Positions 1 to 8,346 of a DNA stretch of 64,000 bases are shown here, in pieces. A program made the position numbers and the translations under genes. A model generated the notes under the pieces. The model ran no database searches and was not told the DNA's origin. It was given only the letters and a program-made list of their open reading frames with translations. Position 1 is the first letter of the stretch, and each line of letters opens with the position of its first letter. The stretch covers positions 992,001 through 1,056,000 of the forward strand of contig NZ_CP114871.1 of the NCBI RefSeq assembly GCF_027474405.1, read 5' to 3'. The stretch comes from Caulobacter sp. NIBR2454 (lineage in GTDB: Bacteria; Pseudomonadota; Alphaproteobacteria; Caulobacterales; Caulobacteraceae).

Positions 1-32
1 AGAAGCGCGAGGGCGGCTGCGGTCAGGCTCAC
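1..32 (-). CDS. possible 5' end of a gene downstream of ilvN (truncated by window)
   Basis: On the reverse strand a GTG codon lies five bases after the ilvN stop and opens a frame reading V-S-L-T-A-A-A-L-A-L to the window edge. That is compatible with the start of a hydrophobic signal or membrane segment. Only ten codons are visible, so neither function nor reality of the gene can be settled here. Confidence 0.2.
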   Translation of the reverse strand, partial: MSLTAAALAL

Positions 33-37
33 GGCGA

Positions 38-589
38 CTACATCCCCTCGGCGCCGCGCTCGATGGAGAGGACGCCGGTGCGCGAGAGTTCGACGAGGCC
101 CAAGGGGCGCATCAGCTCCACGAAGCTGTCGATCTTGGTCGGCGCGCCGGTCAGCTCAAACACGAAGGACTCGGCCGTGGTGTCGATGACCTTGGCGCGG
201 AAGATGTCGGAGACCCGAAGGGCTTCGACGCGCTCAGGTCCCGTGCCGCGCACCTTGACCAAGGCCAGCTCACGCTCGACCCCGTTGGGATCACGGGTCA
301 CGTCATGGACGCGGCGGACCGCGACCACCTTCTTCAGCTGCTGCTCGATCTGCTCGATCACGTGGCGCGTGCCGCGGGTCACCACGGTGATGCGGCTGGT
401 GTGGGCCTTGCGGTCCGTCTCGGCGACGGTGAGGCTTTCGATGTTGTAACCCCGGGCGGCGAACAGGCCGACCAAGCGATGCAGCACCCCCGGCTCGTTG
501 TCCACGAGCAGGGCGAAGGTGGCGGTGTACTCGGCCGCGTCGGCGGTCACGAGGTCATAGGCGGAGGCGGGCGTAAGATCGCTTGGCAT
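38..589 (-). CDS. ilvN: acetolactate synthase small (regulatory) subunit
   Basis: Regulatory subunit of acetohydroxyacid synthase, the first common step of valine, leucine and isoleucine synthesis. It binds the feedback inhibitor valine and activates the catalytic subunit. The 183-aa product has an N-terminal ACT domain at about residues 22-95 (TFALLVDNEPGVLHRLVGLF, then GYNIESLTV) followed by the conserved C-terminal half (ELALVKV). Length is normal for the short bacterial IlvN/IlvH form. It lies 8 bases downstream of ilvB on the same strand and almost certainly shares its transcript and its leader control. Confidence 0.95.
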   Translation of the reverse strand: MPSDLTPASAYDLVTADAAEYTATFALLVDNEPGVLHRLVGLFAARGYNIESLTVAETDRKAHTSRITVVTRGTRHVIEQIEQQLKKVVAVRRVHDVTRDPNGVERELALVKVRGTGPERVEALRVSDIFRAKVIDTTAESFVFELTGAPTKIDSFVELMRPLGLVELSRTGVLSIERGAEGM

Positions 590-597
590 GCGCTTCC

Positions 598-2406
598 TTA
601 AACCAGACGTCGGCCGGCTTCGTCGATGACCTTGGTCATGTCGAGGTCGGCGTCGTCGGGCAGGATCATTTCATTGTGCGCCTTGCCGGAGGGGATCATC
701 GGCAGGCAGTTCTCATGCTTCTCGACGCGGCAATCGACGATCACCGGGCCGGGCGTGTCGATCATCCGCTGGATCGCGGCGTCCAGATCGGCCGGATCAT
801 CGACCCGGATGCCGGTGGCGCCATAGGCTTCCGCCAGCTTCACGAAGTCGGGCAGGCTGTCGGAATAGGAGTGGCTGTACCGCTCGCCGTGCAGCAGTTG
901 CTGCCACTGGCGGACCATGCCCATCCATTCGTTGTTGAGGATGAATATCTTCACCGGCGTGCCGTACTGGATGGCCGTCGACATCTCCTGGATGCACATC
1001 TGGATCGAGGCTTCGCCCGCGATGTCGATGACCAGGCTTTCGGGGAAGGCCATTTGCACGCCAATGGCGGCCGGCAGGCCGTAGCCCATGGTGCCCGCGC
1101 CGCCAGAGGTCATCCAGCGGTTTGGTTCCTGGAAGCGGAAGTACTGGGCGGCCCACATCTGGTGCTGGCCGACCTCGGTGGTGATGCGCACGTCGCGGCC
1201 CTTGGTCAGCTCGTACAGGCGCTCGACGGCCTGCTGCGGCTTGATGACCTTGTCGGAGGCGCGATAGCGCAGGCACTGGCGGGCGCGCCAGCCGTCGATT
1301 TGCCGCCACCAGTCATCCAGGGCGTTGCGGTTGGCCTCATGACCGCCCGACTTCCAGGCGGCGATCATGTCCTCGAGAACCGTGGCGCAGTCGCCGATGA
1401 CCGGGATGTCGACGCGGACGTTCTTGTTGATCGAGGACGGGTCGATATCGATGTGGATCTTCTTGGAGCCAGGCGAGAAGGCGTCCAGCCGCCCGGTGAC
1501 CCGGTCGTCGAAGCGCGCTCCGACGCAGATCATCACGTCGCAGTCGTGCATGGCGTTGTTGGATTCATAGGTTCCATGCATGCCGACCATGCCCAGCCAC
1601 GCCGGGTCCGAGGCTGGAAAGGCGCCCAGGCCCATCAGGGTCGATGTGACCGGCGCGCCGGTCAGGGCCGCGAACTCTCGCAGCAGGGCGCTGGCCTTCG
1701 GCCCCGAATTGATGACGCCGCCGCCGGTATAGAGGATCGGTTGACGGGCCCCGGCGATCAGGCGAACCGCATCGGCGATGCGGCCGGCGTCGGCGCGGAT
1801 GCGCGGCTCATAGCCATGGACCGGCTCGACCTCTTCGGGACCATAGTAGTCGGCGCGAGCGAACTGGACGTCCTTGGGGATGTCGATCAGCACCGGGCCC
1901 GGCCGGCCCGTGGTGGCGATGGTGAAGGCCTCGTGGATCACGCGCGGCAGTTCCGACGCGCTCTTGACCAGATAGTTGTGCTTGGTGATCGAGCGGGTGA
2001 TGCCGACGGTGTCGGCTTCCTGGAAGGCGTCGGTGCCGATCAGATGCGTGGGGACCTGGCCGGTGATGATCACCATCGGGATGGAATCCATCAGGGCATC
2101 CAGGATGCCGGTCACCGCATTGGTCGCGCCGGGGCCCGAGGTGACAAGGCAAACGCCCGGCTTGCCGGACGAGCGGGCGTAGCCTTCCGCCGCGTGGGTC
2201 GCGCCCTGTTCGTGGCGGACCAGCACGTGTTGCAGGCGCGGCTCGTGGAACAGCGCGTCATAGATCGGCAGCACCGCGCCACCGGGATAACCGAACAGGG
2301 TCGAAACGCCCTGATCGACCAGGGCGCGGACGACGATCTCGGCGCCGGTCATAGAGCGGTCTGTCGTGTCAGCCGGTTTGGCGGGTTGCAGGGTCTGGGC
2401 GGTCAT
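598..2406 (-). CDS. ilvB: acetolactate synthase large (catalytic) subunit
   Basis: ThDP/FAD-dependent acetohydroxyacid synthase that condenses pyruvate with pyruvate or 2-ketobutyrate. The 602-aa protein has the three thiamine-enzyme domains: an N-terminal PYR domain with the catalytic Glu in RHEQGATHAAEGYAR, a central FAD-binding domain, and a C-terminal PP domain ending the cofactor motif with ILNNEWMGMVRQWQ. The Mg-binding GDG signature reads GEAS here (DIAGEASIQM); from memory this is common in alphaproteobacterial AHAS and so is not by itself a defect. It is first in the ilvB-ilvN operon and preceded by an attenuator-like terminator and leader ORF. The biosynthetic rather than catabolic type is inferred from the FAD-type length and the paired ilvN. 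Confidence 0.95.
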   Translation of the reverse strand: MTAQTLQPAKPADTTDRSMTGAEIVVRALVDQGVSTLFGYPGGAVLPIYDALFHEPRLQHVLVRHEQGATHAAEGYARSSGKPGVCLVTSGPGATNAVTGILDALMDSIPMVIITGQVPTHLIGTDAFQEADTVGITRSITKHNYLVKSASELPRVIHEAFTIATTGRPGPVLIDIPKDVQFARADYYGPEEVEPVHGYEPRIRADAGRIADAVRLIAGARQPILYTGGGVINSGPKASALLREFAALTGAPVTSTLMGLGAFPASDPAWLGMVGMHGTYESNNAMHDCDVMICVGARFDDRVTGRLDAFSPGSKKIHIDIDPSSINKNVRVDIPVIGDCATVLEDMIAAWKSGGHEANRNALDDWWRQIDGWRARQCLRYRASDKVIKPQQAVERLYELTKGRDVRITTEVGQHQMWAAQYFRFQEPNRWMTSGGAGTMGYGLPAAIGVQMAFPESLVIDIAGEASIQMCIQEMSTAIQYGTPVKIFILNNEWMGMVRQWQQLLHGERYSHSYSDSLPDFVKLAEAYGATGIRVDDPADLDAAIQRMIDTPGPVIVDCRVEKHENCLPMIPSGKAHNEMILPDDADLDMTKVIDEAGRRLV

Positions 2407-2437
2407 CTTGGCGGTCCGGAAAACGGGGTGACGGATT

Positions 2438-2466
2438 AGAAAAAGAAAAAGGCCCCAGAGGGGCCC
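2438..2466 (-). terminator. attenuator terminator upstream of ilvB
   Basis: Reading the reverse strand, a six-base-pair GC stem (GGCCCC-TCT-GGGGCC, forward 2451-2465) is followed at once by TTTTTCTTTTTC. This is a classical intrinsic terminator placed 30-60 bases before the ilvB start and after a short leader ORF, so it is best read as a transcription attenuator rather than the end of another gene. Competing pairings upstream are described under the leader peptide. Confidence 0.85.
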
Positions 2467-2508
2467 TTGTGCGCGCGACCTAACTTCGTCGCGATCCTTT
2501 TGAGGGGA

Positions 2509-2577
2509 TCACGTCGATGTCGGTCGCCTTGTAAGTACGATCTTCAGGTCGCGCACGAGTTGTTGCTCCAAATCCAC
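2509..2577 (-). CDS. ilvBN leader peptide (branched-chain-rich)
   Basis: A 22-codon reverse-strand frame from GTG to TGA carries Leu3, Leu7, Val8, Leu11, Ile13, Val14 and Leu15, ending the cluster with Leu-Lys-Ile-Val-Leu, the three end products of the pathway. Inside it, GTGCGCGACCT (2556-2546) can pair with AGGTCGCGCGCAC (2481-2469) right before the terminator, while CGCGAC/GTCGCG (2493-2488 with 2479-2474) offers a competing hairpin. This is the layout of amino-acid attenuation. No strong ribosome site precedes the GTG. A second frame from ATG at 2593 (37 codons) is open but lacks the branched-chain codon run. Attenuation of ilvBN is, as I recall, reported for Caulobacter crescentus. Confidence 0.65.
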   Translation of the reverse strand: MDLEQQLVRDLKIVLTRRPTST

Positions 2578-2608
2578 GACCGAGGAATGCCATGCCCTTT
2601 AATGGGCG

Positions 2609-3529
2609 TCAAGCACGTGTTTGAGCAATAAACTGCCCCCATTGATCATTTTGCGTGACGGCGTCGATGCGGGGCCAGTCGGGGGTCTGGTTCCGGAACC
2701 AGGTCAACTGGCGCTTGGCGTAGCGGCGCGTCTCCATCTGCGCGGCCGATAGGGCTTCGGCCAGGGAGATTTCACCCCTCAGATGCGCCGATAGTTCGCG
2801 AAAACCGACCGCCTTGAGAGCCGGAAGCGCGGGATCGAGCCCCCGGGCGTCCAGCGCGGCCACCTCATCCAGCGCGCCTTGAGCGACCATCGCCTCAAGT
2901 CGCAGGTCGCAGCGAGCGTAGAGCGCTTCGCGGTCGGGTTCGAGAACCACGCCCTGCCAGGCGTCGGCGAGAATCGGCGGGCTGGTGTCCGCCTGCCATT
3001 CGGACAGAGGACGGCGGGTGACCGTCGCGACGGCGTGCGCCCGGACCAGGCGCTGGCGGTCAGCGGGGGCGATCCGCGCCTCCGCCACAGGATCTAAGGC
3101 GCGCAACTCCGCCCGGAACGCTTCCTCCCCGATGGTGTCGAACCGCTCACCCGCAGCGTCGCGTTCAGCGTCGGGCACAGGCGGGATCTCCGCCAGGCCG
3201 TGGGTCAGGGCGCGGAAATAGAGTCCGGTGCCGCCAACGACCACCGCCGGGCGGCCTCGCGCGGCGATATCGGCCAGGACCTTGAGCGCCGTCTCCTGCC
3301 AGCGGCCGACTGACCAGCCTTCGGCGGAATCAACCACGCCGAACAGGTGGTGCGGGGCCAGAGCCTCTACCTCTTCGGATGGACGGGCGGTCAGCAGATG
3401 CAGGTCGGAATAGATCTGCATGGAGTCGGCGTTGACGATCTCGGCGCCGGTTTCCTGCGCCAGGCGGAGGGCCAGGGCGGACTTGCCGCTTGCGGTGGGT
3501 CCGGCGATCAGCCACATGCGGGGCTCCAT
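2609..3529 (-). CDS. miaA: tRNA dimethylallyltransferase
   Basis: Adds an isopentenyl group to A37 of tRNAs reading UNN codons, using dimethylallyl diphosphate. The 306-aa product from ATG 3529 begins [17 protein letters not shown], placing the P-loop at residues 10-17. It is followed by [19 protein letters not shown], the substrate-binding DSMQxY motif, and [10 protein letters not shown]. An internal ATG at 3517 (MWLIAG) is an equally plausible start; the frame stays open upstream to 3679, but that extension runs back across serB and lacks family similarity. The chosen ATG overlaps the divergent serB ATG, so no separate intergenic promoter exists. The stop is 31 bases from the ilv leader ORF and its own terminator is not evident. 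Confidence 0.93.
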   Translation of the reverse strand: MEPRMWLIAGPTASGKSALALRLAQETGAEIVNADSMQIYSDLHLLTARPSEEVEALAPHHLFGVVDSAEGWSVGRWQETALKVLADIAARGRPAVVVGGTGLYFRALTHGLAEIPPVPDAERDAAGERFDTIGEEAFRAELRALDPVAEARIAPADRQRLVRAHAVATVTRRPLSEWQADTSPPILADAWQGVVLEPDREALYARCDLRLEAMVAQGALDEVAALDARGLDPALPALKAVGFRELSAHLRGEISLAEALSAAQMETRRYAKRQLTWFRNQTPDWPRIDAVTQNDQWGQFIAQTRA

Positions 3530-4406
3530 GCTATTCGCCGTCACGCTCGTCAGCTCCGATCCGGACGCGCTTTCCGCCGGGACCCATGCGGTCGCAGGCC
3601 TGAACGCCGTCGTCAAGGAAACCGCACGCCTTGGCCCCCAGGCCGAGGACTTGATCGTGGAGGCGACCGACCGCGTCACGCTCCGCGCCGAGGCGGAGGC
3701 GGCCGTGGCTCATCTACCGGTCGATGTCTGCGTCCAGCCGACCGAGGGCCGCCGCAAGCGCCTGCTGGTGGCGGACATGGACTCGACCATCATCGGCTGT
3801 GAATGCATCGACGAACTGGCCGACTATGCGGGTGTGAAGGCGCAGATCGCCGAGATCACCGAACGCGCCATGCGCGGCGAGCTGGCCTTCGAGGGCGCGC
3901 TGCGCGAACGGGTCAGCATGCTGAAGGGCCTGAACCGCTCGGCCCTTCAGACCTGCTTCGACGAGCGGGTGAGCCTGAACCCCGGCGCCGAGGTGCTGGT
4001 GAAGACCATGGCCGCGCACGGCGCGCGCTGCGTACTGGTCTCGGGAGGCTTCACCTTCTTCACCGACCGCGTAGCGATCGCGGCGGGCTTCCATGACAAC
4101 CGCGCCAACACCCTGCTTGAGGATGGTGATGTGCTGTCGGGTCTGGTGGGCGAGCCGATCCTGGGCCGCCAAGCCAAGCTGACCGCCTTGCGGGAAGAGG
4201 CCGCGGCCCTGGGCGTCACCCCCGCAGAAGCCCTGGCCATCGGCGACGGCGCCAACGACCTGGCGATGATCGAGGCCGCGGGCCTGGGCGTCGCCTATCG
4301 CGCGAAGCCCGTGGTCGCCGCCCAGGCTGACGCCCGGGTTGATCACGCCGACCTGACCGCCATGCTCTACTTCCAGGGCTACCGCGCCGAGGAGTTCTTC
4401 GCCTGA
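3528..4406 (+). CDS. serB: phosphoserine phosphatase
   Basis: HAD-superfamily enzyme dephosphorylating O-phospho-L-serine, the last step of serine synthesis. The 292-aa protein starts [15 protein letters not shown]; the catalytic loop is [16 protein letters not shown] with nucleophile Asp83 and acid/base Asp85. Later HAD motifs are LVSGGFTFF (motif II Ser) and [12 protein letters not shown] (motif III/IV acids). An N-terminal regulatory-like region of about 75 residues precedes the HAD fold, as in other SerB proteins. The ATG overlaps the divergent miaA ATG, and no Shine-Dalgarno is visible, which suggests a leaderless message. Its TGA overlaps the ATG of the next gene by one base. Confidence 0.95.
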   Translation: MLFAVTLVSSDPDALSAGTHAVAGLNAVVKETARLGPQAEDLIVEATDRVTLRAEAEAAVAHLPVDVCVQPTEGRRKRLLVADMDSTIIGCECIDELADYAGVKAQIAEITERAMRGELAFEGALRERVSMLKGLNRSALQTCFDERVSLNPGAEVLVKTMAAHGARCVLVSGGFTFFTDRVAIAAGFHDNRANTLLEDGDVLSGLVGEPILGRQAKLTALREEAAALGVTPAEALAIGDGANDLAMIEAAGLGVAYRAKPVVAAQADARVDHADLTAMLYFQGYRAEEFFA

Positions 4407-5071
4407 TGCCCTTTCCCCGCCGCATCGAAGCTGTCGTTTTCGACATGGACGGCCTGCTGATCGATACCGAGACGGTCTATGCCGCGGGCATGGAGGCGGT
4501 GGGCAAGGAGTTTGGCGTCGATATCAACCGCGGCGTCTATTGCTCGATGATCGGCCACACCCACGCGGTATGCACCGACATCCTACGGGATCTGTATGGC
4601 CGGGATTTCTCGACCGACGCCTTTTGGGCGCGGGCCTGGAGCGAGATCGAAGGTTTGCTGCAGGTACAGCTTCAGCTGAAGACCGGGGTGATCGAACTTC
4701 TCGACCACCTGGACGAACTGAACATGCCGCGCGCTATCGCCACGTCCAACGGACCGTTGCAGGTCGAGGGATATCTGGGCCGGCTGGGTGTGCGTGAACG
4801 CTTCCACGCCACAGTGACTGGGCCCGAGGTCGTCAACAAGAAGCCGCATCCGGAGCCGTACCTGACCGCCGCCGCGCGGCTGGGTATCGATCCGCTGCAT
4901 TGCTTGGCGCTGGAGGACTCGCATGCGGGGGTCACCGCCGCTCACGGGGCGGGGATGATGACCGTGATGGTGCCCGACCTGCTGGACGCCAATGAGGACG
5001 CCCGGACCAAGTGCGTCCACATCGCCGACAGCCTGCACCACGTGCTGGACCTGCTGAAGCGGGCGGCCTGA
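4406..5071 (+). CDS. HAD family hydrolase (beta-phosphoglucomutase-like subfamily)
   Basis: A 221-aa haloacid-dehalogenase fold protein. Motif I is VVFDMDGLLIDTE with Asp13 and Asp15, motif II is IATSN, the motif III lysine lies in VVNKKPHPEPYL, and motif IV is ALEDSHAGV. The cap inserted between motif I and II is the alpha-helical C1 type of the GS1/YcjU/pseudouridine-phosphatase group. Substrate is not determinable; phosphosugars or pseudouridine monophosphate are the usual ones. Start codon overlaps the serB stop (TGATG), so it is translationally coupled to serB. Confidence 0.85.
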   Translation: MPFPRRIEAVVFDMDGLLIDTETVYAAGMEAVGKEFGVDINRGVYCSMIGHTHAVCTDILRDLYGRDFSTDAFWARAWSEIEGLLQVQLQLKTGVIELLDHLDELNMPRAIATSNGPLQVEGYLGRLGVRERFHATVTGPEVVNKKPHPEPYLTAAARLGIDPLHCLALEDSHAGVTAAHGAGMMTVMVPDLLDANEDARTKCVHIADSLHHVLDLLKRAA

Positions 5072-5105
5072 CGAAGAAAACCCTCCCCCGCATGGCGGAG
5101 GAGGG
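5072..5105 (-). terminator. intrinsic terminator of hflKC
   Basis: On the reverse strand CCCTCCTCCGC-CAT-GCGGGGGAGGG folds with one mismatch and is followed by TTTTCTTCG. It sits 28 bases past the hflC stop. On the forward strand no U-tract follows, so it acts mainly for the reverse transcript. Confidence 0.75.
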
Positions 5106-5132
5106 CTCATCAGGTTGGTCTGCGGGAAGCGG

Positions 5133-5975
5133 TTATTGGCCGCTCGGACCGCGTTCGAAGTACTTGAAGAAGGCGCTGTCAGGCGACAGCACCAGGGTTG
5201 CGTCGCCATTGGCCAGCGACGCTTCATAGGCCTGCATCGACCGGTAGAAGGCCGCGAAGCTGGCGTCTCGGCCGAAGCTGGAGGCGAACAGTTCGGCGCG
5301 GCGGGCGTCGCCCTCACCTCGGATCTTTTCGGACTCCTCGGTGGCGGTGGCGATGATCTCGCGCTTCTGCTGTTCGCCGACGGCGCGGATCTGGGCCGCT
5401 TCCTGCTGTCGGGCGGTCTGCATGCGTTCATAGACCGCCTTCTGGTTGGCTTCGGGCAGGTCGGCGCGCTTGATACGGACGTCCACCACCTGCAGGCCGA
5501 GTTTGGAGGCGGCGGCCTGACGGATCACGACGTCGCGGGTCATGCGGGTCAATTCCGGACGACGGCGGGAGATGATGTCCTCCGACGTGGCCGAGCCCAG
5601 AGTCTGGCGCAGGGTGGCGTTGACCAGCCGCTCCAGACGGTCGGCCGCCACGCGTTCATCGCGCAGGGTGCGGTAGAACTGCAGCGGATCGTTGATCTGG
5701 TAGCGGATGTAGGCGTCCACGACCAAACGCTCCTGGTTGGCGGTGATGACTTCGCCCTGTTCGGCGTCTAGCGACAGGTTGCGCTTGTCGAACATGACGA
5801 TGTTCTCAAGGAACGGCGCCTTGAGCTTCAAACCCGGGTCGGTGACCACGCGAACCGGCTCACCAAAGCGGATGACAAGCGCCTGCTGGCGCTGGTCGAT
5901 CTGGTAGATGCTGTTGCCGAGGACGATGAGAGCGACCACGACGACGGCGGCGATGGCGACGAGATTACGGTTCAT
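5133..5975 (-). CDS. hflC: protease modulator HflC (SPFH family)
   Basis: Inner-membrane, periplasm-facing band-7/SPFH protein that with HflK forms the large cage around FtsH and restrains its proteolysis. The 280-aa product has a single N-terminal membrane anchor (about residues 6-24, NLVAIAAVVVVALIVLGNSI) followed by the SPFH core (QQALVIRFGEPVRVV) and a long helical stretch with ERMQTARQQEAAQIRAVGEQ. Start codon overlaps the hflK stop by four bases, so the two are coupled. Length is normal for the family. Confidence 0.95.
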   Translation of the reverse strand: MNRNLVAIAAVVVVALIVLGNSIYQIDQRQQALVIRFGEPVRVVTDPGLKLKAPFLENIVMFDKRNLSLDAEQGEVITANQERLVVDAYIRYQINDPLQFYRTLRDERVAADRLERLVNATLRQTLGSATSEDIISRRRPELTRMTRDVVIRQAAASKLGLQVVDVRIKRADLPEANQKAVYERMQTARQQEAAQIRAVGEQQKREIIATATEESEKIRGEGDARRAELFASSFGRDASFAAFYRSMQAYEASLANGDATLVLSPDSAFFKYFERGPSGQ

Positions 5976-7108
5976 TGGCCGCTCCTCGCGGCGGGAGCCG
6001 CGGTACGTGGGCGGAAGACGTCAGGCGGCAGGACGACCGGGCCGCTGCCCTTGGTGTCCAGGATGACCTTGTTGGAGTTGGCCAGCACGCGCTGCATGGT
6101 TTCGATATAGAGGCGCTCGCGGGTCACGCCCGGGGCCAGGCGGTACTGTTCGTACACCTGGTTGAAGCGGGCGGCCTCACCGGCGGCTTCGCGCACGACT
6201 TGCTCGCGATAGCCGATGGCGGCCTGGATCACCTTTGCCGCTTCGCCGCGGGCTACGTTGGCGGCGGATTCGGCGTTCTGGCCGGCGGCGGCCACGTCGC
6301 GGAAGGCGTCGATGACGTCGATCGGCGGGTTGGCGTTACGGATCTGTACGCCGTCGATGAACACGCCAGCGTCGTAGCGGTCGAGGACCGACTGCATCAG
6401 CTGGGCGGCCTGTTCCTGGACCTGGCCACGGGCGGTGGTCAGGACGGGCTGCAGGGCCGTGCGGCCGACCACTTCGCGCATGGCGCTTTCGGCGACGGCT
6501 TTGACCGTGGCGTCGGGGTCGCGGACGTTGAACAGGTACTTGGAGGCGTCGGCGACGCGCCACTGAACCGAGAAGTCCAGATCAACGATGTTCTCGTCGC
6601 CGGTCAGCATCAGGCTTTCTTCCGGCACGTCAGCGCCTTCCAGGCCGCCCACGTCGATACGGTTCAGGGTGGTGACGGAGACCTTCTCCACCGCCTCCAC
6701 CGGCCAGGGCAGGTGATAGCCCGCGCCCGAACCCGTTGTGCGCGAATAGGCGCCGAAGGTGGTCACGACCGCCTGTTCGTCCGGCTGCACGAAATAGACG
6801 CCGGTCGCCAGGTAAAGAATCGCTGCGCCCGCTACCACGGTTCCGACCGCGCGTGGGCGAACCTTGCCATTGCGGTCGGTGAAGAATTCCCGCAGGCGAG
6901 CGTTCAGCCGATCCAGCGCTTCGCTCAGATCCGGCCCAGGCGGGGGCGGCTTGCGGGGACCCCTGGGTCCCCCGGGTCGACCGCCCGAGGGACGCTGGGC
7001 CTTGTCGTCGCGGGTTTCCTTGCCGTCTTCCGGCTGGGGCGCGCCCCAGGGACCTGGCTTGCCGGGCCCGGAGCCCGAACCTGAATTAGAATTGTCGTTC
7101 CAAGGCAT
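5972..7108 (-). CDS. hflK: FtsH protease activity modulator HflK
   Basis: Partner of HflC in the membrane HflKC-FtsH assembly. The 378-aa protein has a Gly/Pro-rich cytoplasmic tail (residues 1-60), one membrane segment around 92-110 (VGTVVAGAAILYLATGVYFV), the SPFH domain beginning QPDEQAVVTTFGAYSRTT, and a C-terminal helical region rich in Ala/Glu. The disordered N-tail followed by the anchor is typical of HflK. First gene of the hflK-hflC operon; divergent from mrp with 121 bases between. Confidence 0.95.
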   Translation of the reverse strand: MPWNDNSNSGSGSGPGKPGPWGAPQPEDGKETRDDKAQRPSGGRPGGPRGPRKPPPPGPDLSEALDRLNARLREFFTDRNGKVRPRAVGTVVAGAAILYLATGVYFVQPDEQAVVTTFGAYSRTTGSGAGYHLPWPVEAVEKVSVTTLNRIDVGGLEGADVPEESLMLTGDENIVDLDFSVQWRVADASKYLFNVRDPDATVKAVAESAMREVVGRTALQPVLTTARGQVQEQAAQLMQSVLDRYDAGVFIDGVQIRNANPPIDVIDAFRDVAAAGQNAESAANVARGEAAKVIQAAIGYREQVVREAAGEAARFNQVYEQYRLAPGVTRERLYIETMQRVLANSNKVILDTKGSGPVVLPPDVFRPRTAAPAARSGQ

Positions 7109-7151
7109 AAGGTCGCGTCGTCTCTTTCATTAATTCGGCGCGGCCGCTGGT

Positions 7152-7168
7152 AAGCCCGAGGCGGGCTT
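7152..7168. promoter_or_regulatory. inverted repeat in the hflK/mrp divergent intergenic region
   Basis: AAGCCCG-AGG-CGGGCTT is a perfect 7-bp inverted repeat with a three-base centre, roughly midway between the hflK and mrp start codons. There is no U-tract on either side, so a terminator is unlikely. It could be an operator or an RNA hairpin in one of the leaders; I cannot assign a binding protein. Confidence 0.35.
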
Positions 7169-7229
7169 GTAAACCGGCGCTGTCCTGCGGATATGAGACC
7201 CCCATCGCCGCAAAGCAAGCCGATCAGAT

Positions 7230-8342
7230 ATGGATCACTCTCAAACCACCACCCGGGACGCCGCATTTTCGGCGCTGAACGGGATACTCGATCCAAAGAC
7301 TGGACGTGGTCTGGCCGACGCAGGGCGGGTGCAAGGACTGGTGGTGCGGGACGGTCGCGCCGGCTTTGTGCTGGAGGTTACGGCTGCGGACGCCGCCGCC
7401 TACGCTCCGGTGCGCGAGGCGGCCGAGAAGCTGCTGGCGGGCCTTCCGGGGGTCACGACAGCCCAGGTCGTGCTGACCGCTGCGGCTGAAAGCGGAACCG
7501 AGCGTGTGCGAAAGGGCGCAGCCCGCGTGGCCGCTGATCCGCAGGCCCAGGCCGCCCCGCCGCCGTCCGCCGAAAAGCCCGCCCATGTCCGCCACGTGAT
7601 CGCCGTGGCCAGCGGCAAGGGCGGGGTGGGTAAATCCACCGTGTCGGTGAATCTCGCCTGCGCCTTTGCGAAACTGGGCCTGCGCACCGGCCTGCTGGAC
7701 GCCGATGTCTATGGTCCGTCGGCCCCCACCATGATGGGCGTCGATGGTGAGCCGGTGTTCGTCGACAAGAAGCTGCAACCGTTGGAAGCCCATGGCGTGA
7801 AGCTGATGTCGATCGGCTTCATGGTCGATCCCGGCCAGGCGATGATCTGGCGCGGACCCATGGCCTCGTCGGCGGTGCGCCAGATGATCCAGGACGTGGC
7901 CTGGGGTTCGGAGGCTGAGCCGCTGGACGTGCTGGTGGTCGACCTGCCGCCGGGCACGGGCGACATCCAGCTGACCCTGATCCAGAAGCTGTCCATTGAC
8001 GGGGTGGTCATCGTCTCGACCCCGCAGGAGATCGCCCTAATCGATGCGCGGCGCGCGGCCGAGATGTTCCGCAAGACCGCCACCCCGATCCTGGGCGTGG
8101 TCGAGAACATGGCGTTCTTCGCCGATCCCTCGACCGGCGCGCCCATTCCCATTTTCGGTACGGGCGGCGGGCAGGCCGAGGCCGATCGCCTGGGCGTGCC
8201 GCTGCTGGGCCAGGTCCCCATCGAGATCGCCCTGCGCGAGGCAGGCGACATCGGCGTGCCTCTCACGTCCGGCCAAAACGAAAGCGCCGCCGCCAGGGCT
8301 TTCCTGACGGCGGCGCAGACGCTTGCAAAAGGCTTCGGCTAG
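7230..8342 (+). CDS. Mrp/ApbC family iron-sulfur cluster carrier ATPase
   Basis: P-loop ATPase of the Mrp/NBP35 type, thought to bind and hand over Fe-S clusters. The 370-aa protein carries an N-terminal MIP18-like (DUF59) domain at about residues 10-85, a low-complexity linker, then the deviant Walker A SGKGGVGKST (residues 128-137) and the switch DLPPGTGD. The paired cysteines (CPxC) normally found after the GVVENM motif are absent: the segment reads ENMAFFADPSTGAPIPIFG. I recall the same loss in other alphaproteobacterial Mrp proteins, so cluster binding by this protein needs caution. It converges with the fadL-like gene with four bases between stops. Confidence 0.88.
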   Translation: MDHSQTTTRDAAFSALNGILDPKTGRGLADAGRVQGLVVRDGRAGFVLEVTAADAAAYAPVREAAEKLLAGLPGVTTAQVVLTAAAESGTERVRKGAARVAADPQAQAAPPPSAEKPAHVRHVIAVASGKGGVGKSTVSVNLACAFAKLGLRTGLLDADVYGPSAPTMMGVDGEPVFVDKKLQPLEAHGVKLMSIGFMVDPGQAMIWRGPMASSAVRQMIQDVAWGSEAEPLDVLVVDLPPGTGDIQLTLIQKLSIDGVVIVSTPQEIALIDARRAAEMFRKTATPILGVVENMAFFADPSTGAPIPIFGTGGGQAEADRLGVPLLGQVPIEIALREAGDIGVPLTSGQNESAAARAFLTAAQTLAKGFG

Positions 8343-8346
8343 ACGA

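Noticed and set aside
583..2439. 618-codon forward ORF opposite ilvB
   Set aside because: It is the mirror frame of a strongly conserved gene; its Asp/Gly/His/Arg-rich translation is typical of antisense frames in high-GC DNA. Similar long mirrors over flhB, cckA, hflK, dxs and alaS were dismissed for the same reason.
2509..2593. Alternative 37-codon ATG leader frame (ATG 2593) upstream of ilvB
   Set aside because: It lacks a run of Ile/Val/Leu codons, so it does not fit attenuation as well as the GTG frame; not excluded.
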